64,000 bases of DNA from GCA-002708315 sp963676635 (GTDB lineage: Bacteria > Bacteroidota > Bacteroidia > Bacteroidales > F082), in NCBI GenBank assembly GCA_963676635.1, contig OY781105.1, positions 310,001 to 374,000 on the forward strand, given 5' to 3'. Made by a program: the position numbers and the translations under genes. Below the pieces are notes generated by a model. The model made no database searches and had not been told where the DNA came from. It worked only from the letters and a program-made list of their open reading frames with translations. Below are positions 46,027 to 56,900 of the stretch, one piece after another; positions within the stretch are counted from its first letter, which is position 1; each line of letters opens with the position of its first letter.

Positions 46027-48222
46027 ATGCTATTGTTTTTGTTAAGCATTGAGACATTGGCAGCTCAAAGCTACAGACTTATTATTGAGGTTGTGGATGC
46101 GAAAACGGGAAAGCCTTTGCCTTTCTGCCATGTTCTCTGCAAAGATCTTGTGTCGGGTAATGAATATTATTCAACAACTGATTTAAAAGGTTTATCAAGT
46201 GTTTTTGTTAATGACAGCTGCTCTATTGGTATTTCATGTGTTGGTTATGAAAATCTGTATGATACAATTACAGCTACTTCTGGCAGAAAGGTTTTTAATC
46301 TGATTCCGGGTATCAATCTTAGTGAAGTAGTGGTAACGGGACAAAACGATGTGATTCCTGCTGATAAGTCTATTTACAATATAAAACTCATCGGACATGA
46401 AGATATTCAACAGACTGCTTCTAATAATCTGGCTACTTTATTGTCGTATCAGCCTAACATCAGGATAACCGAAGATCCTTCTCTGGGGTCAAAGATTAAT
46501 TTGCAGGGTATCTCAGGTGAGAATGTGAAAATATTAATCGATGGGATTCAGGTAACAGGCAGACTGGATGGGAATATCGACCTGAGTCAGATTGTCCTTA
46601 ATAATGTTGATCATGTTGAGATTGTTGAAGGACCAATGTCTGTTATCTACGGAAGTAATGCCCTTGGTGGCGTTATCAATGTAATAACGCGCGTTGATAA
46701 ATATGCCAGAGTTAAGGCAGGCGTTGATGCTTATTACGAAAGTGTGGGTACTTTTAATATCAACGGAAGTGCTTATATTAATAATAAAAGGGGTAGCCTG
46801 GGTGTAAATCTTGGCAGGAATTTCTTTGGCGGTTACTCCGAAAATAATGATGAAAGAGAACAGTTATGGGATCCGAAGGAGCAATATAATGCTGGTATTT
46901 ATTACATCCTGAATCTTGATAAAATAAGGACAAAGCTTAGTGTTGATTATTTTAGGGAGACATTGCTCGACAGGAACAACCCTCTTCCTGTTTATTATAT
47001 CCTTGCCAATGAAACATGGTACTACACCAACAGGGCTAATGCTAATATCGATACGAAGTTTGAATTCTCTGAGAGTAATAATTTAAGTCTGTTATTGTCC
47101 TGTTCATGGTATTCAAGAAACAGTGAGAAGTTTATGAAAAACCTTACTAATCTTGATAAAATAAATCTAAATGACAACGATACTACCATGTTTAACAACT
47201 ATATTGTGCGAGGTGTATATGATTTAAATATTGCAGAGCGCAGATTAAAACTACAGGCGGGATTGGATTTAAACCTTGAAACAGCAGAAGGAGGGAGGAT
47301 TGTTAATGGCAGAGAAAGCATTGGCGATTATGCTTTATTTGGTAGTCTGCAGTGGCTTATCAGTGAAAATGTAATAATCCAGCCATCTCTTAGATTTGCT
47401 GTTAACACAAAATACAATGCACCACTTGTTCCTTCGTTAAATTTCAAATTCTCATCAGGTAAACATAATTTAAGAGTATCTTATGCACATGGATTCAGAG
47501 CACCTTCTCTTAAGGAGCTTTATCTGGATTTCAACGACAGTAATCACCAGATTGAAGGTAATCCAGAGCTTAAAGCAGAAAGCTCGCATAATATTAATAT
47601 TGCATGGTCATTGGCAAAGCTCACTAATAATATAGCCGAACTGAACGCCTCTGCTTACTATAATATTATTGATAATAAGATCACTCTGGTTAATATTGAT
47701 CCTGATAACCCAATTTATTATCGTAATGAAAATATTGGTGAATATCAATCCATTGGAGGAAACATAAGTGTCACTATTATCCCTCTTACCTCATTAGAGA
47801 TGCGTATTGGCGTGTCGGAAACAGGCAGATGTGATGATTACTACAATTCAAACAGCTTTATTTTTAATACTAATGCTGATGCTTCTGTTCAATACAGATT
47901 CTGGAAGAATACGACAGACGTTTCCGTTTTCTATAATTATTTCAGTAGTTATCCTGAATATGTTTACAATGATGAAGGAGAAATTGTGGTGAATTATCTG
48001 GATAGCTATAGTAATATGGATATAACTTTCACGAAAAGGTTTTTTGATCAACGTATTGTTGTTTCAACAGGGGTGAAGAATATTTTTAATAATGTAATAA
48101 TAACGGGCAGCACACAGGGTTCAGGTGGTGTTCACGGAACTGGTTCCGCAGCAGTTGTGGGATGGGGCCGTACTGTGTTTCTGGGTGTTAAATTTAATTT
48201 CTCAAAGTATGCAGATGATTAA
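46027..48222 (+). CDS. TonB-dependent outer membrane receptor (HmuR-like, haem uptake)
   Basis: 731 residues from the ATG at 46027; in-frame ATGs at 45943 and 45967 lie before or inside a terminator stem. The chosen start gives MLLFLLSIETLAAQ, a signal peptide without the usual Lys/Arg; the upstream frame would add YGKRFLV, so the start is uncertain. Domains: a carboxypeptidase-regulatory-like N-terminal domain (LIIEVVDAKTGKPLPFCHVL), a plug (NLATLLSYQPNIRI, LIDGIQVTGRLDG, VEIVEGPMSVIYGSNALGGVINVI) and a 22-strand barrel. The FRAP box (HGFRAPSLKELY) and NPEL box typical of haem receptors are present with a His between them (DSNHQIEGNPEL). It lies between two HmuY-like genes, which supports haem import. 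Confidence 0.88.
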   Translation: MLLFLLSIETLAAQSYRLIIEVVDAKTGKPLPFCHVLCKDLVSGNEYYSTTDLKGLSSVFVNDSCSIGISCVGYENLYDTITATSGRKVFNLIPGINLSEVVVTGQNDVIPADKSIYNIKLIGHEDIQQTASNNLATLLSYQPNIRITEDPSLGSKINLQGISGENVKILIDGIQVTGRLDGNIDLSQIVLNNVDHVEIVEGPMSVIYGSNALGGVINVITRVDKYARVKAGVDAYYESVGTFNINGSAYINNKRGSLGVNLGRNFFGGYSENNDEREQLWDPKEQYNAGIYYILNLDKIRTKLSVDYFRETLLDRNNPLPVYYILANETWYYTNRANANIDTKFEFSESNNLSLLLSCSWYSRNSEKFMKNLTNLDKINLNDNDTTMFNNYIVRGVYDLNIAERRLKLQAGLDLNLETAEGGRIVNGRESIGDYALFGSLQWLISENVIIQPSLRFAVNTKYNAPLVPSLNFKFSSGKHNLRVSYAHGFRAPSLKELYLDFNDSNHQIEGNPELKAESSHNINIAWSLAKLTNNIAELNASAYYNIIDNKITLVNIDPDNPIYYRNENIGEYQSIGGNISVTIIPLTSLEMRIGVSETGRCDDYYNSNSFIFNTNADASVQYRFWKNTTDVSVFYNYFSSYPEYVYNDEGEIVVNYLDSYSNMDITFTKRFFDQRIVVSTGVKNIFNNVIITGSTQGSGGVHGTGSAAVVGWGRTVFLGVKFNFSKYADD

Positions 48223-49213
48223 AAGGTATGTGTTTCCATTAATACTGATATTAACTTTTGCAACTCTGTCTTCCTGTTTTAAGGAAGACGAGCTGGTTGA
48301 GCCTCCTGTGCCCGGGAATGTTGAAACCAATAGCATTGTGTTAGGTGAGAATTATGTGCATCAGGTGTATTTTGATATTGAAAACAATGACATTATTGCT
48401 GATAAGTATTTCGATATCTGGGATCTGGCTTTTGAGTGTGATACTGCCGGATGGCATATATTTCTCAATTCTTCTAAAATGATGTATGCTGGTAACTCAA
48501 ATCAAACGAACTTCTCTATAGTCCCTGATCCTGCTTCTCTTGAAATGTTTATTGATAATTCTGATGGCAGCTATGATAAAACAGCCATAGGCAACTGGTA
48601 CACACAGGACAGTAATGAAATTATCTCTAATAAATATGTTTATGTAATCGATAGAGGTTACGACACTGCCATGATTGCCACTGGATATAAAAAAGTTGTT
48701 TTTGATATAGTCGACGGTAAGTATCTTATCAAATATGCAAACCTCGATGGCTCTGATGAACAATCAATTATTCTGACTAAAAACAACGACTATAATTACA
48801 TCTACTTTTCCTTTGATGAAGGAGTTGTTGGTGTTTCTCCCGAAAGGGAAAGCTATACACTTAAATTCTCAAAATATTCTACAATGCTGACAACAGATGA
48901 GGGTGATAGCATTCCCTATCTTGTAACAGGAGTGTTGCTAAATCCTTACAACACAAGTGCAGCTATGGATACTAACAGTTTCTCCTCTATTACATTGTCA
49001 GACACATCGGATATGGTTTTTTCTGTTAAACAGGATGCCATTGGGTACAACTGGAAGTCTTATAACTTTGATTCAGGATTGTATACCGTTAATCCGGATA
49101 TGAATTATATAATTAAATGTGGAAGCGGATTCTATTATAAAATGCGCTTTATTGGCTTTTATGGTGAGTCGGGCCAAAAAGGCACAATCACGCTGGAAAT
49201 AGCAAAGCTTTAA
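48215..49213 (+). CDS. HmuY-family lipoprotein
   Basis: 332 residues from the ATG at 48215, which overlaps the TonB receptor stop by 8 bp. This start gives a lipoprotein signal (MIKRYVFPLILILTFATLSSC, Cys21); an upstream ATG would only add a peptide read from the receptor gene. The HmuY-like fold is seen in ENYVHQVYFDIENNDI, KYANLDGSDEQSIILT, YTLKFSKYSTML, PYLVTGVLLNPYNTSAA and the C-terminal KMRFIGFYGESGQKGTITLEIAKL. It is expected to collect haem at the cell surface and pass it to the TonB receptor. Translational coupling to the receptor supports this. Confidence 0.87.
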   Translation: MIKRYVFPLILILTFATLSSCFKEDELVEPPVPGNVETNSIVLGENYVHQVYFDIENNDIIADKYFDIWDLAFECDTAGWHIFLNSSKMMYAGNSNQTNFSIVPDPASLEMFIDNSDGSYDKTAIGNWYTQDSNEIISNKYVYVIDRGYDTAMIATGYKKVVFDIVDGKYLIKYANLDGSDEQSIILTKNNDYNYIYFSFDEGVVGVSPERESYTLKFSKYSTMLTTDEGDSIPYLVTGVLLNPYNTSAAMDTNSFSSITLSDTSDMVFSVKQDAIGYNWKSYNFDSGLYTVNPDMNYIIKCGSGFYYKMRFIGFYGESGQKGTITLEIAKL

Positions 49214-49301
49214 GAGTTTAATTAAAACTAATTTCGCACTTTCATTATCTACTGTAAGTAACTAACTGTGTAGACCTTAGAAATTACATTTACAGTCATG
49301 T

Positions 49302-49452
49302 GTTTTCACTTGAGGAAACACTTAATTACACTTGAGAAAACAGTCATTTACACTTGAGAAAACAGATCTCTGATGCGCATCAAAAACAATCCTGATGCGC
49401 ATCAGAAACAGTTCTGATGCGCATCAGAAGATTGATTACACTTCACAAATTA
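49302..49452. repeat. 22-bp-period palindrome array 3 (three CACTTGAG modules, three GATGCGCATC modules, one degenerate module)
   Basis: Centres at 49310.5, 49332.5, 49354.5 (CACTTGAGAAAACA type), 49376.5, 49398.5, 49420.5 (CTGATGCGCATCAG type) and 49442.5 (CACTTCAC, a decayed first-type module). All seven are on an exact 22-bp register. Read on the opposite strand, the order matches array 1 at 16908-17056. Confidence 0.86.
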
Positions 49453-49510
49453 ACTGATACCACAAGACAGAAAGAGTATTGTGTGCTGTTAAAATTCCAG
49501 AAAAAAATAT

Positions 49511-49518
49511 TATACTTG
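49511..49518 (+). promoter_or_regulatory. Candidate -7 promoter box for the lipoprotein hydrolase gene
   Basis: TATACTTG differs by one base from TAnnTTTG. Its distance from the start codon (37 bp) gives a normal leader. It is 60 bp from the last module of the 22-bp array. Confidence 0.35.
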
Positions 49519-49554
49519 CATAAGATTCAATTGATCAATAAAATAACTTTAATT

Positions 49555-50886
49555 ATGAAAAAATTTAAATACACCAGCTATCTCCTGGCAGCTCTTATAA
49601 TAATAGCCGTTAGCTCCTGTAAAAAGGACAGTGATGTTTTATCAGATCCGGAACCATACAATCAGGGATTTACAGTATTAAGTCATGAGGAATACGACCT
49701 TAATGATGTATATGACAATCTTATGCTAATGAATGATGTTAACGGAGCATACGATTACCATGATCTTGTTAATGAATTGGTTAACAGTGCACCTGAAAAT
49801 GGAATTTACCTGATAGCTCACGATAAAGTACTGTACACTTCCATTGATAATGAAGGTAATCCAATACAGCTAACAGGTTTATTTATATATCCTCTTAAGC
49901 TCAACGGGGAGGTCATTGATGTTCCTCTGATATCATATAATCATGGTACGGAATTGCTTAAAAAGTACGCTCCTTCGGGCTGGATAGGAGCACAGTGGCA
50001 TCCAAGTCAGTGGGGTAACTTTGCCGAAGTATTGGTGGCCAATGCTCTGGCTATAACACGAGGATGGGCAATTGTAATGCCCGATTACCAGGGAATGGGA
50101 GGTGATGTTGGTGAAAATCACCCTTATTGCATACGTGAATTGCTTGCTACTTCGGTAGCTGATATGCTGGAAACAGGGATAAATACAATTAAGAATCACA
50201 AACATGATTATGTTAATTGGGATGGAAACGCTTTTGTTTACGGTTATTCTGAAGGGGGTTATGTGACTATGGCTGCTACCCGTGAACTGGAAAAACGTAA
50301 TGTTGCTTTAACAGGAAGTGTTTGTATGGAAGGACCATATGACCTTTCCGGGGCTATGAGAAAAGTGATGCTTAAGGACACGGCTTTCCCTGTTCCTTAT
50401 TTCCTTCCATATATGCTTGTTGGCTATCATACTGTTTATCCTGATGTTTTTGATTATGATGAGATGCTTAAAGCAGAATATCGTACTAATATTCCTAAAT
50501 ATACAAATGGTTTCTATTCTGAGACTGTTGTGGATAGCATAATGCCTGCTTCTCAAATTTTAATGGAGGTGTTTACTGATGCGTTCGTTGATAGTCTGAG
50601 TAATACATCATCAACCGCAGTTAAAACATTGTATAATAATAACTCATATACGTGGAAACCTGTTACTGATATCTATTTGTGGCATTGTGAGAATGATGAT
50701 TGTGTTACATTTCAGAACTTTGTTACGGCAAAAGGTTATTTTGAAAGCCAGGGCGTTACCAATATCACTTACGTAGATTATCCTCCTGTTCCTAAATGGG
50801 CAAGTACAGTGCATGTAAGCGCTGCTCCTATTGCCTTTCTCGAAGGGTCCATATGGATAGGAGAGAAGCTGAAAAGCAAAAAGTAA
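49555..50886 (+). CDS. Alpha/beta-hydrolase lipoprotein (secretory-lipase/prolyl-oligopeptidase-like)
   Basis: 443 residues from the ATG at 49555, which gives the lipoprotein signal MKKFKYTSYLLAALIIIAVSSC (Cys22). An in-frame ATG 46 codons earlier lies inside the repeat array and is rejected. The nucleophile elbow is VYGYSEGGYVTMAA (G-Y-S-E-G), and the oxyanion region is YNHGTELLKKYAPSG. The Asp and His of the triad are probably in WHCENDDCVTF and near STVHVSAAP. Overall layout resembles secreted lipases and large esterases of the LIP type. Substrate unknown. It ends 86 bp before the convergent giant PKD gene. Confidence 0.85.
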   Translation: MKKFKYTSYLLAALIIIAVSSCKKDSDVLSDPEPYNQGFTVLSHEEYDLNDVYDNLMLMNDVNGAYDYHDLVNELVNSAPENGIYLIAHDKVLYTSIDNEGNPIQLTGLFIYPLKLNGEVIDVPLISYNHGTELLKKYAPSGWIGAQWHPSQWGNFAEVLVANALAITRGWAIVMPDYQGMGGDVGENHPYCIRELLATSVADMLETGINTIKNHKHDYVNWDGNAFVYGYSEGGYVTMAATRELEKRNVALTGSVCMEGPYDLSGAMRKVMLKDTAFPVPYFLPYMLVGYHTVYPDVFDYDEMLKAEYRTNIPKYTNGFYSETVVDSIMPASQILMEVFTDAFVDSLSNTSSTAVKTLYNNNSYTWKPVTDIYLWHCENDDCVTFQNFVTAKGYFESQGVTNITYVDYPPVPKWASTVHVSAAPIAFLEGSIWIGEKLKSKK

Positions 50887-50951
50887 GATAAGAGAATTTA
50901 AAAATATCCTGAATTATTTTCTCTACTTGTGGATAAATTAATGGATGCGAT

Positions 50952-50973
50952 GAGACGCAAGATATTGCGTCTC
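50952..50973. terminator. Hairpin between convergent genes, touching the stop codon of the giant gene
   Basis: GAGACGCAA-GATA-TTGCGTCTC, 9-bp perfect stem. It lies between the hydrolase gene and the giant PKD gene and its last base is the last base of the latter's TAG. Probably a shared, two-way 3' structure; it lacks a U-tract on either side. Confidence 0.55.
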
Positions 50974-53900
50974 TATCTAACCAACATAATAGTCCCGCTA
51001 GTCCCGGTATTACCATCACCATTGTCGGTACCTCTCCAGTGACTACCATCTTCAAATACTGCCTCAATTCTCCAGACATAGCTACCCGTTGGCAGTGGCT
51101 CTCCTTCGTATGTGCCATCCCATCCTTCGGAAGGTACTCCGTCGATAAGCTCTGTTGTCTCGAATACAAGGTTGCCCCATGCGCTGTAAACTTCCAGCTT
51201 GTAGCTACTGAGATTAATACCCACTGGCTTGAATGTCTGCAAGTCGGTAATCGGTGATGAAGGTACAAAGGTATTTGGCACAAACAGGTTGGTGAACAAC
51301 AGATCATAAACCTGGTATGTAGTATCCGGACAACCTTGCTGGTTCCAGCTTACAAGCATTACTGTATAATTACCATCTTCTTCGTATTGGAAGATAGGGT
51401 TGATATCGTTGGATGTCCATATACCCTGGTTGTAATCGAAGTCCCATTCGTAGTCAACCGGATTATTAGTACTTAAGTTATCAAAGTAAACCTGTCCCTG
51501 GCGATTAGTGTCGATCATCACAAATTCAGAGATTGGTTTAGGCATTATCTCAACAGTTGTGGTAGCTGTATCCATACACAGATGTTCATCGGTGATAATC
51601 ATCTCTACTGTGTACATCCCTGCACTGTCGTAAATATACTGTGGTGCCTGGATAATGGCTGTGTCTGCCGGTGCTTTGAGTGTGTCGCCAAAGTTCCAGA
51701 ACCAGCCAGCTATTACAGCACTGTCGGCTATGGATGTTTCTTCAAACTGTGTATAGTAGCTCATACATGTGTTCTGGTATGTGAACTGTGCTACTGGCAG
51801 CTTGTAGATGGTTATGGTGTCTTTTGTTGAATCGGCGCACATAAACCTGTTTTGTACAAACAGACTAACAGGATAGTCCTCAAATGTCGGATATACATAC
51901 TTTGGTGCCTGGATAATGGCTGTGTCTGCCTCTGTTGTTGGATCACCAAAGTTCCATAGCCTGTATGTGGTAGGTTCATCAAAGATAGTGCTGTTATCAC
52001 TAAAGTATGTTGTATCTCTCTGGCAGTTGTTGTCAAGACCAATCATTGGCAATGGAGTAGGATGTACTTCGAACTCTACCATGGTCGTTGTTGTGTAGCT
52101 GTTGGTGTCAATTCCGGCTGTAATGGTCAGACTTAATTCATATGTACCTGCGTCAGCATAGGTATGCCATACAGTGTCTGTGAACACATCATATGTTTCT
52201 GTAGTGCCATCACCGAAGTCCCACAGCCATGTGCCTATCATACCGTTATTACTTGCAAGGAATGATGTGTCAACAAAGAACAATTCATTTCTTGCACAAA
52301 CAGGTTCATCAGGTATTTTGAACCCTGCTGTTATACATGGTGCCACATATACTTCCTGAACAACAGTGTCGATACACCCATTGTAGTTGGTTACAATAAG
52401 CTGCACAAGGTAGGTTGAATCATTAGGACCATATAGGTGTGTAGGATTCCAGATACTATCCGTATTGTTTGTGGAAGTAGTATCACCAAAGTCCCAGTAC
52501 CAACTTTCAATAAACTCACCACCGCTGTATGTCACACCTTCAAAGTAAGTAGGTATCTCACAGCCACCGATGGTATTGGTAAAGCTTGCCACAGGCAGTG
52601 AATCGATTGTTATCTCTGATGTATATATAGCCTGGCAGTCGTTGGTATCTGTTGCTATCAATTCAACGAGATAGATACCCGGTGCTGGGAATGTATGACT
52701 AATAGTATCATGGTATGTGAGCTCAGTCTGGCTGCCATCATGGAAGTTCCAAAGGTAGCTTGCTACTGAATCATTTTCCGGACCATAGAATGCCTGAAAC
52801 TCTGTTGGCTGTCCCAAGCATACATCTGTTGCTTCAAAGGATGTCTCTATTGCTCCGAATACACATACTTCCATTGTATCGGTGGCACTACAGCCGTTGT
52901 TATTAAAGGCTGTAAGTGTTACCTGGTAGCAGGTGTCTGTTATCTCGTAGATATAACTTGGATCAACTTCGTCAGAGTAGTAGCCATCATCAAGATGCCA
53001 TTCGTAGCCGGTAATCGGACTATTATCACTTCCCATTACACTTTCGTTAAAGAAGTTCACTTGTCCCGGTGGGTCACATGCCTGTGCGAAGTTAAAGGCT
53101 GGTACTGGTATGTCGAATACCTGTACCGGCAATGTTATTGAGTCACTACAGCCTGAGTTATCCCAGACTACCAATGTTACGTAGTATGTATCATTGGTAG
53201 TGTATGTGTGAACAGGATCAGGATCAGTTGATGTGTTACCATCGCCAAAGTCCCAGCTCCAGTTGTTGATATATCCATTATTGGTATAGCTAAAATCAGT
53301 GAATGATGTGCTGTCGCCCAAACATGCATTATCATAGCTGAATAGCGCTTCTGGTGCGTAGTTAACATGTACCTCCTGAGAGGTTGAGTTTTCACAGCCA
53401 CTTACATCTGTTACTGTAAGCGTAACGGTGTATGTCCCTGCCTGCTGATATCCATAGCCTGGGTTTTGTTCGATGGATGTACCTCCGTCGCCAAACTGCC
53501 AGTACCATGTGGCTATCTCTGAGTTGGAGATGCCTGTGAACTGTGCCAAGCTACCCAAACAAATGGTGTCACTTTCAATGGTGAAGTCCACATCCGGTAG
53601 TGCCGTAATGACTATCTCATGCTCTACTGTATCTGTACAGCCCATAGTATTATGTATTATCAGAGTGACAGTAAATGTGCTGTCGGTGCTGAACACATGT
53701 GTTGGATTTGGCAGGTTGGATGTATTGTTGGTACCTGAAGCAGGATCACCAAAATACCATTCCCACTGTCCTATATCCGGACCACCATTAGTTGAGCTGA
53801 TATCTGTAAACTGTACAGGTTCGTTTAAGCATCCTGCCTCCCAGTTGAAGTCGGCAATAGGTGACGATACTATCACTACCTGTTTTGTGACATTATTCTC

Positions 53901-56900
53901 ACAACCTTCTGCGTCTGTTACTGTAAGCACTACATCAAAGGTGCCTTCATTGGTATACATATGTTCAACATTAGGATTGTCGGGAGCGTTGATGGTTATT
54001 TCATTACCATCGCCGAAGTCCCATACCCATGTCTCGATAAGACCATTTGTTGAACTGCTGAGATTAGAGAAGTAAACTGTATCATTTAAGCATGATGGTC
54101 CTGTATGCGCAAAGTTAGCCGTAGGCAATGGATTAATATCCACGCTGTGGGTAACTGATGCAAAACAGCCGTCGGTTGTTTCAATGCTAAGTATCACATC
54201 GAATGTGCCTGCTACCTCGTATGTATGTGTTGGGTTCTGCAGGTTAGATGTACCACCGTCGCCAAAGCTCCATGACCATGTGGCTACTTCGCCAACATTG
54301 GTAACAGACTCATCAACGGTAAACTGTGTCTCTTCTGTTAAGCAGTTGGCTTCCCATGTAAAGTCTACTTCAGGCTCTTCAGACACGGTTACCGTATGTG
54401 AAACAGTATCCTCGCAGCCGTTGATATTTGCTACCATAAGCAGTACTGTATAGTCGCCCGGTGCTGAGAACAGGTGTACAGGGTTTTGCAATGTTGAAGT
54501 ATTAGAAGCTCCTGATCCGGGATCACCAAAGTCCCACAGCCATGTTACTATCTCACCACCGCCGTTAATAGTACTCTCGTCAGTAAAGCTAACCGGACCA
54601 CTGGCGCAGCCTGAGTTATAATCAAAGAGAGCTATTGGTCCCGGTTCTGTGGCTACCGTGTGTGTTGAACTGTTGGAACAGCTGTCAGAATTGGTTACAG
54701 TAAGGGTAACAACAAAAGTATTTGTGTTAGCATAAACATGAGTCACATCAGGATCACCACCAAAATAGACAGTAGTATCAGATCCGTCACCAAACTCCCA
54801 GAACCATTCTGTTATATATCCTGTTTGTGTTGTACTATGATCGAAGAATTCAACAGGGTTGTTCGCGCACACCTGCGTGCCTATATTAAATAAGGAGTTA
54901 GGCAGTGGGTTAACAGTAAGTTGTTTTATCACTGTATTGGTGGCTCCCATTGTATCCACTATACTACAGCTTACACTATAAGTACCTGATGCAGCATAGG
55001 TGTGGATAGGTTCCATATCAGAACTTGTGCTACCATCACCGAAATCCCAGTCCCAGGAGGTTACTGCTCCAATATCTGTTGGAGGATCAAGGATAGTAAA
55101 CTGTATTTGTTCACCCAAACAAGCATAGCTCCATTCGTAATCGAGATCAGGAATGTTCACAACCGTTACAAGGTGAGTAACTGTATTCTCACAGCCTTCA
55201 ATATCTGTAACAGTCAGCTCAACGTTGAATGTTCCTACAGTTGGGAATACATGAGCAGGATTCTGATCTGTTGACGTAGTACCATCATGGAAATCCCAGT
55301 TCCAGTTAGTAATGGTATTACCAGAATTGCCATAGAAGTTGGTTGTATTGCCAAGCATAGTAGGCTCAGGATCCCATGTAAAGAACACTGATGGTAATCC
55401 TGGTGTATATATTGTCTGGTATGTTGTATCAGAACAACTGTACCCTGAGCTGTCGGCTGTTACTACAAACATCACATCGTAAGTGCTAATGCCTGTTGTA
55501 TAACTATGAACAGGGTTTTGTAAATCGGATGTGAATCCATCGCCGAAGTCCCAGAAGAACTCAGTTGCAAAGTATCCTGTTGGTATATCACTGTCATCGA
55601 AGAATGCTACAGCAGTACAGCTTTGGTTTGCATAGCTGAAGTCTGCTGTTGGCCCGGGTAGTACCATAATAACATCAGACGCTGTTGAAGAACAGCTTGT
55701 GGAGTCAGTTACTGTTAAGGTTACGGTGTATGTGTTTCCGGAAGGATAATAGTGGACAGGGTTCTGCAGGTAGCTTATACCACCATCTCCAAATTCCCAG
55801 TACCATTCATCCACATTGGCAGAGCCTGTGGCAGTGAAGTACACAGGACCTCCTTTGCATATTACGCTATCGCTCATAGTAAAGTTTACAGCAGGAGCTG
55901 GCTTAACAATAAGCACTTCTGTAGCGCTGTTAGTACACTGGTTGGTATCTATAATATTAAGAGTAACATTGAAAGTATCTGCGGTTGCATATAAATGCGA
56001 AGTAACAGAGTCATTACTAAAGTTACCATCGCCGAAGTCCCAGTGCCATGTTTCGATTGGGAATCCTGAATGCCCGGAGAAGTAAGTAGTATCTCCGAAG
56101 CAAGTAGGGCTTGGATCGATATACTGGAATATATCAGGCAGTGAAGGTACTGTTACCGGCAGTGTGATAGAGTCGGTACAGATAAATCCAAGACTATCTG
56201 CTGATACTATTAGGTTAACCATAAATACTTCACCACCGGGAAGGTTATTGGAAGGATACCTGTGTGATGGGTTTTGCAGTGTATCAGTAGTACCATCGCC
56301 AAAGTCCCATGACCATTCAACAAGATTATATCCCGGTGAGCAAGTACTCAGATCAGTAAACTGGATGCTGTCGCATATGGCAGGAGTGTAAGTAAAGTCG
56401 GCCACAGGCGGCTCTGCTATTACTATCAGCTCTGTGTACGTATTTGTACAGCCATGATCGTCGGTAACAGTAAGAGTGGCGTACATATTACCCCATGTTG
56501 TGTATGTATGAGCAACAGTTTGTCCGGAACCTGTGGCGCCATCGCCGAAGTCCCATTCCCATGAGAGAATGTTGGAGTTGGAGGCTCCAACAAAGCTTAC
56601 CTCTGTGTTAACACAGGCGTTGGCCATACTCAGAGAATATGTTACATCGGGACTCTCAAAGACTCTTATCTGGTGTGTGGCAGAGTCAGAGCATCCGTTA
56701 ATATCTGTATAATGATATATAATATTGAAGAAACCTGATGTGTCATATTGATGAACAGGGTTCATATCTGTGGATGTATACCCGTCACCAAATTCCCACA
56801 GCCAGTTGTTTAGCGTTGCTGTACCTGTTGATGTGAATTCAATGCTTTCTCCATAGCACAATGAGTCGCTGGTATTTATGGTAAAGTCACGATCTATCTT

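Larger units (their letters stand above)
49214..49554. other. Intergenic region upstream of the lipoprotein hydrolase gene
   Basis: 341 bp without a supportable gene. It contains the 22-bp-period array at 49302-49452 and a near-consensus -7 box TATACTTG at 49511-49518, about 37 bp before the ATG at 49555. Confidence 0.6.

Noticed and set aside
48125..48214. N-terminal extension of the HmuY-family lipoprotein
   Set aside because: The extra codons lie in another frame of the TonB receptor gene; the ATG at 48215 gives a clean lipoprotein signal.
49417..49554. N-terminal extension of the lipoprotein hydrolase
   Set aside because: It starts within the 22-bp array; the ATG at 49555 gives a lipoprotein signal peptide.
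53473..54075. Long plus-strand open frame opposite the giant PKD gene
   Set aside because: It and similar frames nearby mirror the repeated PKD codons and have no signal, domain or start context.
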